Shown here: positions 1 through 9,821 of the stretch, one piece after another
Numbering within the stretch: position 1 is the stretch's first letter
Layout: each line of letters opens with the position of its first letter
Assembly (NCBI GenBank): GCA_964481655.1
Contig: CAYZVO010000001.1
Location: 62,001 to 126,000 of the forward strand
Direction: 5' to 3'
From: CALDOK01 sp964481655
Lineage (GTDB): Bacteria; Myxococcota_A; UBA796; JAFGLY01
Length of the DNA stretch: 64,000 nt
Translations under genes and position numbers: made by a program
The notes under the pieces: generated by a model
The model's database searches: none
What the model was told of the DNA's origin: nothing
Seen by the model: only the letters and a program-made list of their open reading frames with translations

Positions 1-1822
1 AGGCTTCCCAGGCCAGGGGGGCTGGGCTGGCGGCGTCCATGGCGTAGTCCCAGCCCTCGAGGGCCTGGCGCATGGCCGCGGCCGTGGGGTCGAGCTCCAG
101 CCCCGCGGTGCCCTCGAGCAGCAGGGGCACGCTGCGGGCGGCCTCGAGGTTGGCGAGGTCCACCTGAAGACCCCGCATGTCCTGGGGGGTCCAGTCGTCG
201 CGCTGGGCCAGGACCGTGTGCAGGCGCAGGGAGCGGTAGGGGCCGGTGAAGTAGACGCTGGTGGCGGTCACGTCGGGCCCGATGGGCTGGTTGGTGGCGA
301 CCACGATCCCGGACGCGGGGTTGAGCAGTGATGGCCTGGTGTCGTTCATCCCCGGATCCGGCGTCAGGCTGCGGGAGCCGTCGATGGGCAGCCCGCTGGC
401 GCGGCTGTTGACCAGGTTGCCCCCCAGCACCCAGCCGATGTCGCCGTTGTCCACGGCGAAGATCCAGTTCTGGCTGGGGATGGGAAGCTGCTCGATGGCG
501 CGGATGAAGGCCTCGCCGCTCTCGGCGCTGGCCACCTGCTCGAAGCCGGTCACCAGGGGCAACGGCGCGGTGTCGAAGCCCGGCCAGGCCAGGGCGTAGG
601 TCACACCGGGGGCGAGCTGGTCCTCGCGGCCGGCGGTGTAGACCGGGCCCCAGCGGGTGAGCCGGTAGCTCTCCTCGTGGACGCCGTCGTCGCCCAGCTC
701 GAAGCGCTGGGTCCAGGTCCCGAAGGCCTCCGGCTCGCCGTCCACGATGTAGACCTCGGGATCCTCCGGGTCCAGCTGCAGGCGGTAGAGATCCTGGGTG
801 TCGGCGTAGGAGACGGTGATGGACCACGCCGCGTGGGCTCCTTGGCCGATGACCACCATGGGCAGGCCCGGGAAGGTGGCGCCGCTGACCTCGAGGCCCG
901 GGGCCTGCAGGTGGGCCTCGTAGAAGGTGCCGGGCCAGCGCAGCTTGAGGTGTGGGTCCCCCGAGAGGATGGGCTCGCCGCTGGCGGTGCGCTCACCGCT
1001 GACGGCCCAGGCGTTGCTGCCGCTCTCGTGGGGCGTGTCCAGCGCCAGGGCCCAGGCCGCCAGGGCGTCCTTCAGGCTCTGGGCGTCCACCGCGGGGGCG
1101 GGCAGGCGCGAGCCCCGGGTCGTGGCGACGCCGCCGGCGTCTTGCAGCGGCAGGCCCGTGCTGGGGGGCACGACGCCTTCGGGGCTGGGCCAGCGCTCGG
1201 GATCCGGGTGCACGATGCCGGCCCCCAGGTCCGGGCTGGGGGCGGTGAGCAGGTTGAACAGCTCCATGGACTCGACCTGGGTGGCCACCCGATCCCGGAC
1301 CGGCTCGAGGCGCGCGTCCCAGCTCAGATCCCAGGCCTGCAGCCGGGCGACGGCGATGACGTCGCGGGGGGTCCACGGCGCGGGCTCGAGGCCCAGCAGC
1401 TTCAGCTCCATGGGCCGGGGGAGCTCATCGCGGCCCCGGTTGATGCCGGCGCAGTAGGCCTCGACCCGCGCGCGGTCGGGCGCGGGCAGGTTGGCCACCG
1501 CCTCGTCGAGGTTCAGGGTGAGCAGCCGCAGCTGGCGGTCCACGTCCAGCAGGGCCGCGCCGAGGATCTCGGCCAGGCGGCCCTGGGAGGCGTGGCGCAT
1601 GAGCTCGAGCTGCCAGCCCCGGTCGCGGGCGTGGAGGAAGCCCACCGCCAGGGCCAGGTCCTCGGGGCTCTCGGCCCGCACATGGGGCACACCCAGCGCG
1701 TCGAAGTCGATCTCCACCGGGGCGCCCAGGGCCTCGACCTGGGTCTGCATCGAGGCCGGCGGCCAGGACGAGCGAGCGAGGCAGCCGCACAGCAGCAGCA
1801 GCGAGAACGACAGCTGGCGCAT
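1..1822 (-). CDS. Penicillin acylase family protein (Ntn-hydrolase), C-terminus cut by window edge
   Basis: Reading leftward from an ATG at 1822 the frame stays open to the window edge, giving 607 residues of a family that is usually 700-850 long, so the C-terminus is missing. A hydrophobic leader ending in LLLLCGC suggests export, perhaps as a lipoprotein. The family is made as a precursor that cuts itself into alpha and beta chains. The beta chain begins with the nucleophilic Ser, here Ser269 in ESGSNAWAVSGE, followed by the usual SGEPILSGDPHL block and a later GIVVATNQP segment near the expected Asn. The family hydrolyses amide bonds of beta-lactams, acyl-homoserine lactones or related amides; the substrate cannot be told from the sequence. 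A GGAGGG site lies just before the start. Confidence 0.9.
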   Translation of the reverse strand, partial: MRQLSFSLLLLCGCLARSSWPPASMQTQVEALGAPVEIDFDALGVPHVRAESPEDLALAVGFLHARDRGWQLELMRHASQGRLAEILGAALLDVDRQLRLLTLNLDEAVANLPAPDRARVEAYCAGINRGRDELPRPMELKLLGLEPAPWTPRDVIAVARLQAWDLSWDARLEPVRDRVATQVESMELFNLLTAPSPDLGAGIVHPDPERWPSPEGVVPPSTGLPLQDAGGVATTRGSRLPAPAVDAQSLKDALAAWALALDTPHESGSNAWAVSGERTASGEPILSGDPHLKLRWPGTFYEAHLQAPGLEVSGATFPGLPMVVIGQGAHAAWSITVSYADTQDLYRLQLDPEDPEVYIVDGEPEAFGTWTQRFELGDDGVHEESYRLTRWGPVYTAGREDQLAPGVTYALAWPGFDTAPLPLVTGFEQVASAESGEAFIRAIEQLPIPSQNWIFAVDNGDIGWVLGGNLVNSRASGLPIDGSRSLTPDPGMNDTRPSLLNPASGIVVATNQPIGPDVTATSVYFTGPYRSLRLHTVLAQRDDWTPQDMRGLQVDLANLEAARSVPLLLEGTAGLELDPTAAAMRQALEGWDYAMDAASPAPLAWEA

Positions 1823-1936
1823 GGTCCCTCCGCGAGTCGGTCCTCTCCGCTAACCGCGGCAACATGGGGCGGCCCGGTGATCGGTTGACCTGTCGGTCGG
1901 TTTTGGAGAGCCTGCGCGACTGAAGTCCGCGCCCGC

Positions 1937-2794
1937 TCACCCCCCACAGGGCGTCGCCACCCCGTACCTCAAGGTCTGCTCGTACCCCAGCGTGAACCCC
2001 AGCACGCCCAGGATGGTGGAGAGGCTCTCCGCCGCGGGCAGGGGGCCGTGCTCCGTCGGCAGGGCCACCAGGTGGAGCTGGGGATCGATCAGGGTGACCT
2101 TGACGGGGCCATCGCCGAGCTTGGTCTTCTTGGGGAAGCCCACGTCCAGCCGCAGGGGCCCGCCGGCCACTGGGTGCAGGGAGGTGATGCTCAGCTCGCC
2201 AGCGGAGGCGCGCTCGCTCACGGGGAAGGTCTCCACCACCCGCACCGCCCGGGTCGCCTCGTCCCAGCCGGTCCAGACCATGACGGTGTCGGGATCGAGG
2301 GTCTCGATGATGCCGTCCACCAGGTTGGCGGCCTGGCCCCAGGCCTGGGCGCCCATCACCACCCCGTCGCCGCTCATGCCCACCGAGACCGATCCGTGGT
2401 CGCCCTCTTCGTCGTCCGCCAGGTCCTCGGGGCGCTCGTCCTGGGACGCTCCGCGGCCCACCATGGGGTGCAGGGGCACGTCCACCACCTCGATGTCGCT
2501 GTCGGCCCCCACGGGGACGAGCTCGTGCTCGATGCGGGTCCACAGGCCGTCCTCGAGGCGGCCGGAGAACGGCCCGGCCAGGGTGGTCTCCACCCGCTGG
2601 GGTTTCCCCACCAGGCCCCCGGGCAGGAACATCGCCACCCGCACCTGCGCCTGCCCCTCGAGCTCCCAGCAGCCCGGGGGGCCCTCGAGCAGGGCGCGGC
2701 CGCGGGCGCTCCAGCCGGTCACGTCGTCCAGGTCCACCTCTGGAGGCGGGGCAGCGCTGGCCGCGGCGATCAGGGCGAGCAAGAGGGTGCGCAT
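1937..2794 (-). CDS. Secreted protein of unknown function
   Basis: A 285-residue protein with a signal peptide (MRTLLLALIAAASA, cleavage near residue 15). No family recognised. The mature part is rich in beta-prone segments and has an acidic stretch around residues 118-133 (DERPEDLADDEEGD). Its start lies 3 bases after the stop of the barrel-like protein upstream on the same strand, so the two are almost certainly co-transcribed and may work together at the envelope. The penicillin acylase gene follows 114 bases downstream. Confidence 0.7.
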   Translation of the reverse strand: MRTLLLALIAAASAAPPPEVDLDDVTGWSARGRALLEGPPGCWELEGQAQVRVAMFLPGGLVGKPQRVETTLAGPFSGRLEDGLWTRIEHELVPVGADSDIEVVDVPLHPMVGRGASQDERPEDLADDEEGDHGSVSVGMSGDGVVMGAQAWGQAANLVDGIIETLDPDTVMVWTGWDEATRAVRVVETFPVSERASAGELSITSLHPVAGGPLRLDVGFPKKTKLGDGPVKVTLIDPQLHLVALPTEHGPLPAAESLSTILGVLGFTLGYEQTLRYGVATPCGG

Positions 2795-2797
2795 GGG

Positions 2798-3634
2798 TCA
2801 GTCCAGGGCCAGGTTCAGGCCCAGCGAGAGCTCGGTGATGGTGCCGGCGCTGGTCTCACGGACCTGACCGTTGACGGTCCAGCGCAGCAGGCCGGTGTCC
2901 ACGCCCACCGCGGCCAGGCCGTACCACTCGTGGCCGACGGGCAGGCCCGCGGCCTCGCGCTCCCCCGCCAGCAGCCAGGCGGGGCCGCCCCCCAGCTGCA
3001 GGCCCACGGGGCCCAGCTCGGTGCCGAGCATGGCCAGGGGGCCGGCGCCCAGGACGGGCTCGAGGGGCGCGCCGGAGGAGAACTCGGCACCGTCCCAGGC
3101 CAGGCGCGGGCCGACGGCGATGGAGATGGGGCCGGCCCAGGCCCCAGCCACGCTCTGGAGCGAGGCCTCGGCGCCGCGGGCCCCGGCGAAGCCCAGCGAT
3201 CCTCGCAGGGCGCTCTCGCCGACCCACTGGGGGCCGAGGGGCAGCAGGGACCACCACTGGTGGCGCAGGGTCAGGCCGGCGCGCATCCCGCCGCCGGGTT
3301 CGGTGAGGCGGCCGACCCAGGCCAGCCGCGGACGCAGGCCGAAGCGGCCTCGCAGCAAGCCGCCGCCGTCGATCAGGCCCGCGAGCTCGGGGAGCTCGGC
3401 GGTGATGGCCTCGAGCTCGGGGGTTCCTTCCCGGGCGATGGCCTCGGCGCTGGGCTCGAGGCGCTCGAGGGCCGAGGGGAAGGCCACGTCGAGATCGATG
3501 ACGATGGGGCTGGGCTCGGGCTCAGGCTCTGCGGGCTCGACCGGGATCGGCGGCTCCGCCTCGGTCGTGTCGGCGTCGCCCTCGTCGGCGGCCGCGAGGG
3601 GGAGCAGGGTCAGCAGCAGGGGGAGCCAGGCCAT
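2798..3634 (-). CDS. Secreted Pro/Glu-linker protein with beta-barrel-like C-terminus
   Basis: The start is taken at ATG 3634, which opens directly on a signal peptide (MAWLPLLLTLLPLAAA); an ATG 12 codons upstream would bury it. The 278-residue product has a Glu/Pro-rich segment at about residues 20-45. After that come Gly-rich alternating segments (GLRPRLAWVGRL, GLQLGGGPAWLLAG) and an ending LSLGLNLALD, which look like strands of a small outer-membrane barrel. No family was recognised. It is translationally close to the secreted protein downstream (3-base gap). Confidence 0.65.
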   Translation of the reverse strand: MAWLPLLLTLLPLAAADEGDADTTEAEPPIPVEPAEPEPEPSPIVIDLDVAFPSALERLEPSAEAIAREGTPELEAITAELPELAGLIDGGGLLRGRFGLRPRLAWVGRLTEPGGGMRAGLTLRHQWWSLLPLGPQWVGESALRGSLGFAGARGAEASLQSVAGAWAGPISIAVGPRLAWDGAEFSSGAPLEPVLGAGPLAMLGTELGPVGLQLGGGPAWLLAGEREAAGLPVGHEWYGLAAVGVDTGLLRWTVNGQVRETSAGTITELSLGLNLALD

Positions 3635-3703
3635 GGGGGAGGGTATCGCTGGTGGAGCTGGTTCGGCCAACCCCCGCGCCGTCCAGTGGATTCCGACGCT
3701 CGG

Positions 3704-4435
3704 TCAGGCGTCGTCCAGGATGTCCTCACCGTACAGCTCGACCGCGCAGCCCTCGCACAGCCCGTGGCTGAACTGGGCCTCGGAGTGCTCGGCGATGTAG
3801 GCCTCGATCTGCTTCCAGTAGCCCTGGTCGTCGCGGATCTTCTTGCAGTGGGCGCAGATGGGCAAAAAGCCGCTCAGGAGCTTCACCTCGGCGAAGGAGC
3901 GCTGCCGGGAACGCTCGAAGAGGTAGGCGAAGAGCACCGTGCCGCCCAGAGACAGGGCGAAGCGGACGAAGAAGACGGGATCGTGCTCGGCCATCACGGT
4001 GTCGGCCTGGGTCTGCCAGGCCAGGGCGAGCACGGGCGCGGCGAACAGCAGGGCCGCGATGAGGCCCCGGACGTGGCCCAGCAGGAAGAACGGCACCAGG
4101 ACGAAGAACGGCGCCCAGAAGAACGGAGAGCTGCGCCCGAGGTCGCAGGCGATCACCCAGAGGATCCCCGCAGCCCCCACCAGCACCAAGGTCATCATCG
4201 CCGGGTCGAGGCGGCGGGTGAGGCGCCACACCACCAGGTTCCCCGCTGTGAGGACCATGCCGATCCCACAGCCGATGGCGATGTCGGTCTGTCCGCGCGC
4301 GAACATCAAGGCCGCGAAGGCCCCGAAGATCCCGGCGCCCACCACGCTGTAGGCGTAGAACAGGCGCGCGAGGCGCGCGGCGTGGCCCCCGGGCCAGGGG
4401 TCCGATCGGGGGCTTGGGCGGTCGGGTCTGGTCAC
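3704..4435 (-). CDS. Multi-pass membrane protein with conserved CxxC-KKIRDD Cys-rich tail
   Basis: The chosen start is GTG 4435 (MTRPDRPSPRS); the open frame upstream reads as non-protein-like Arg-rich sequence. The 243-residue protein has about six membrane segments between residues 25 and 180. A soluble tail follows, containing LSGFLPICAHCKKIRDDQGYW, then an EHS-x-A-x-FSHGLCEGCA block. This tail, with two CxxC pairs, is well known at the C-terminus of many PAS sensor kinases and response regulators, where its role is not established. Here it follows a membrane domain directly, with no PAS, kinase or receiver domain. It lies 32 bases downstream of the MopE/fibrinogen lipoprotein gene. Confidence 0.75.
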   Translation of the reverse strand: MTRPDRPSPRSDPWPGGHAARLARLFYAYSVVGAGIFGAFAALMFARGQTDIAIGCGIGMVLTAGNLVVWRLTRRLDPAMMTLVLVGAAGILWVIACDLGRSSPFFWAPFFVLVPFFLLGHVRGLIAALLFAAPVLALAWQTQADTVMAEHDPVFFVRFALSLGGTVLFAYLFERSRQRSFAEVKLLSGFLPICAHCKKIRDDQGYWKQIEAYIAEHSEAQFSHGLCEGCAVELYGEDILDDA

Positions 4436-4467
4436 GGCGGCACCGTAGCACGTGGGCGTCGCCCCGC

Positions 4468-6966
<2,499 letters not shown>

Positions 6967-7154
6967 AGGGCACCTCGGACGGGGTCCGGCCCCACGGTAG
7001 CACGGGGTGTCCGAGGTGAATGGCGGCTCGTCGCCCGGCGGCCTTTCCGTCGCAGCGCGGTCGGTTACACAGCGGCGCTCCATCCCGCGTTCCCTGCGCT
7101 CGGGAACGGGACAGTGTCGCCAGCGCACCCCTGGTGAAGAGGAGCGGATCGGTC

Positions 7155-8657
7155 GTGCCCCAACCCGGAGACCTCATCAGCAGCTGGGAAGTCCTGCGCC
7201 CCATCGGTGCAGGCGGCATGGGCAGCGTGTTCCTGTGCCGCGACACCCTGGGCGCCCGGATCCAGGCCGCGGTCAAGGTCAACGCCATGGTCAGCCCCGA
7301 GGGCCGCCAGCGCTTCATGCGCGAGGTGGAGGCCCTGTCGGCCATCGAGCACCCGGGCATCGTGGCCCTGCTGAGCTGGGGCGAAGACCCCGAGCGCCAG
7401 CTGCTGTGGCTGGCCATGGAGAACCTCGAGGGCGAGAACCTCGAGGACCGCCTGGAGCGCGGCGCCATGCCCTTGGACGAGGCGGTGGAGGTGTTCACGC
7501 TGCTGGCCCGCGCCCTGCAGCACGCCCACGCGGGTGGCATCTTCCACCGGGACGTCAAGCCCGCCAACATCGTCCTCACCGACGACGGGCCCCGCCTGGT
7601 GGACTTCGGCATCGCTTTCCAGCAGGACCGCACCCGGCTGACCACCGAGAACCAGGTCCCCGGCACCGTCCGCTACATGCCCCCCGAGCTCATCACGGCC
7701 TCGGTGGCTCCGGACCCACACTCCAGCGACATCTACGCCCTGGGTACCATCCTCTGTGAGGCCCTCACCGGGCGCCCGACCATCGAGCTGCCCGACGGTC
7801 TGTCCGACGGGCAGCGCTTCGCCAAGGTCATGGCCTCCAAGCTCGACGCCAGCGCCTGTGATCCGGGGCCGGGCCATCCGGCGCACCTGCGGGAGCTGGT
7901 GCGGCGGTCCACCGACCCCGATCCCGCCGCGCGCCTGGATGACTGGGACCACTTCCTGGACCTGCTCGAGGGGCGGGGTGCCGCGACCCGGGGGAGCTCC
8001 CGGCCATGGGCGGTAGCTCTGGGGGCCCTGGGCCTGGCGGCCATGGTCGCGGTGGGGTTGCTGATCATCGATCGGCTGGCCGTGCCCGATGAGGCCCCCG
8101 AGACAGCCACACCGGAGAGGGTCGAGCCACCGCCGGAGGCGCCGGATCCCGCGGTGGTCACCCAGGCCGAGCCGGTGCCACAGCCCGAGCTGGTGGCGGA
8201 GCCCGCTGTCGAGCCGCAGCCCGAACCCACGACCGTGGTGGAGCCGAGTGCCCCTCCGGTGCGGGACGAGCCCCCACCTGCGGTGGAGGTCGCGGCGGTC
8301 GAGCCGCCGCCCGATCCCGTGTCCGACGCGTCCACGCCGGTCGCAGGCGTCGGGGAGGTCCTCATCACGGTGAACGGAACCCCGCGCACCGTGAGGGTCG
8401 CCGACCTCGTCCTGGCGGCCCGGGACGGCGAAGACACTCGGCTGAACACCACCACGGGCTCGTTCCTCTGCGAAGAGACCATCACGGATCTGGACCGGGC
8501 CATCGCGGACCCCGCTGTGCTGCGGGTCCACCGTGACTTCTTGGTGAACGCGGCCCACGTCACCATGGTGGAGGACGACTTCGCCGTCACCTCGGCGGGC
8601 GATGTGACCGTCAGCCCCCGCTACCTCGAGCCCCTGCGCGCCGCCGCCGGGCTCTGA
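7155..8657 (+). CDS. Ser/Thr protein kinase with transmembrane segment and LytTR-like C-terminal domain
   Basis: The start is GTG 7155, ten bases after AGGAG; 500 residues. The kinase domain (about 10-270) is complete: glycine loop GAGGMGSV (19-25), Lys41 in AAVKV, HRDVKPAN with catalytic Asp133, and DFG with Asp150. One strong membrane segment follows (about 283-305, WAVALGALGLAAMVAVGLLII). Next is a Pro/Glu/Val-rich linker. The last ~100 residues resemble a LytTR DNA-binding domain: EVLITVNGTPRTVRVADLVL, a DGEDTRLNTTTG turn, RVHRDFLVNAAHV and a final VSPRYLEPLRAA. If the membrane segment is real, that domain lies outside the cytoplasm, which is unexpected. It is first in a unit with the MopE and OmpA-family genes. 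Confidence 0.9.
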   Translation: MPQPGDLISSWEVLRPIGAGGMGSVFLCRDTLGARIQAAVKVNAMVSPEGRQRFMREVEALSAIEHPGIVALLSWGEDPERQLLWLAMENLEGENLEDRLERGAMPLDEAVEVFTLLARALQHAHAGGIFHRDVKPANIVLTDDGPRLVDFGIAFQQDRTRLTTENQVPGTVRYMPPELITASVAPDPHSSDIYALGTILCEALTGRPTIELPDGLSDGQRFAKVMASKLDASACDPGPGHPAHLRELVRRSTDPDPAARLDDWDHFLDLLEGRGAATRGSSRPWAVALGALGLAAMVAVGLLIIDRLAVPDEAPETATPERVEPPPEAPDPAVVTQAEPVPQPELVAEPAVEPQPEPTTVVEPSAPPVRDEPPPAVEVAAVEPPPDPVSDASTPVAGVGEVLITVNGTPRTVRVADLVLAARDGEDTRLNTTTGSFLCEETITDLDRAIADPAVLRVHRDFLVNAAHVTMVEDDFAVTSAGDVTVSPRYLEPLRAAAGL

Positions 8658-8669
8658 CCCGGAGCACCC

Positions 8670-9821
8670 ATGTCCCTCGTCCTCGCCCTGTTGCTGTTCG
8701 CTGCCCCCGCGCTCGCCGCCGACGGCGACGGCGACGGCTACGACGAGAGCGTGGACTGCGACGACACGAACCCGAAGGTGAACCCCGGCGCCAGCGAGGT
8801 GCCCGGCAACGATCTGGACGACGACTGCGACGGGTTGGCCAGCTGCTACGCGGACTATGACTACGACGGCTACGGCCAGGACGGCGTGTACTGGGAGTGG
8901 GAGTACGACGGCATGTACTTCACCTGCGTCAACAGCGAGCTGGGCGCCCCTGTCGGCGGAGACTGCGACGAGCAGGACTGGACCATCCACCCCGGCGCCA
9001 CCGAGCTCTGTGACAACGGGGTCGACGAGGACTGCAGCGGCAGCGACGGCGTGACGGAGACGCTGTACTACGACGGTGATCAGGACGGCTACGGCGGCCT
9101 CGAGAGCGTGGTTGCGTGCGAGTGGGAGGACCCCTGGTACGTGTCCGAGGACGGTGACTGCGACGATGAGCGCGCGGACCGCAGCCCGGGCCTGGATGAG
9201 CAGGTCGGCAGCGGGCTGGACGAGGACTGTGACGGTGAGTCCGAGTGCTGGGTGGACGACGACGGCGACGGCTACGGCGGCGAGGAGACCCTGCTGTTGC
9301 AGGTGGACGAGATCGGCGAGGCTGCATGCGACGACGGCGGCAGCGCCAGCGTCGATGGCGACTGTCGCGACGATGACGCTGGCGTTCACCCCGAGGCCGA
9401 TGAGGTCTGCAACGAGCTGGACGATGACTGCGACGACGAGGTCGACGAGGGGCTCGCGACCTCGGTCTGGTACGGCGACGCCGATGGCGACGGCTGGGGT
9501 GAGGGCGAAGGCGTCGAGGCCTGCGAAGAGCCCGACGGCTCCAGCGCGGTGGACGGTGACTGCGACGACGACGACCCCGACGCCTTCCCGGGCAATGATG
9601 AGACCTGGTACGACGGCGTGGACGGGGACTGCGACGGCGCCGACGACTACGACCAGGACGGCGACGGCGTGCAGGTCTCCGATGACTGCGACGATCTGGA
9701 CGCCGAGGTCTCCAGCTGCGACGAGGGCGTCAGCGGGGGGATGCGCTGCGGCAGCGTCGCGGCCCCGGCGGCGGCCTGGCTGCTGGCCCTGCTGCCCGTC
9801 ATCGCCCGGAGGCGGCGGTGA
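8670..9821 (+). CDS. Secreted MopE-repeat protein with MYXO-CTERM-like tail
   Basis: A 383-residue protein with a GGAG site ahead of the ATG and a clear signal peptide (MSLVLALLLFAAPALA). The mature chain is almost entirely MopE-type acidic repeats (DGDGDGYDESVDCDD, then similar units ending DDDCDDEVDEG). It closes with Cys, a hydrophobic helix and an Arg cluster (MRCGSVAAPAAAWLLALLPVIARRRR), the architecture of MYXO-CTERM sorting tails that anchor and process surface proteins in myxobacteria. The start is 12 bases after the kinase stop, and the stop overlaps the next gene's start as GTGA, so the three genes are probably translated together. Confidence 0.88.
   Translation: MSLVLALLLFAAPALAADGDGDGYDESVDCDDTNPKVNPGASEVPGNDLDDDCDGLASCYADYDYDGYGQDGVYWEWEYDGMYFTCVNSELGAPVGGDCDEQDWTIHPGATELCDNGVDEDCSGSDGVTETLYYDGDQDGYGGLESVVACEWEDPWYVSEDGDCDDERADRSPGLDEQVGSGLDEDCDGESECWVDDDGDGYGGEETLLLQVDEIGEAACDDGGSASVDGDCRDDDAGVHPEADEVCNELDDDCDDEVDEGLATSVWYGDADGDGWGEGEGVEACEEPDGSSAVDGDCDDDDPDAFPGNDETWYDGVDGDCDGADDYDQDGDGVQVSDDCDDLDAEVSSCDEGVSGGMRCGSVAAPAAAWLLALLPVIARRRR

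Noticed and set aside
1887..1898. GACC-TGTC-GGTC palindrome upstream of the penicillin acylase gene
   Set aside because: It resembles a TetR-type half-site pair but is short, GC-rich and has no nearby regulator or second copy.
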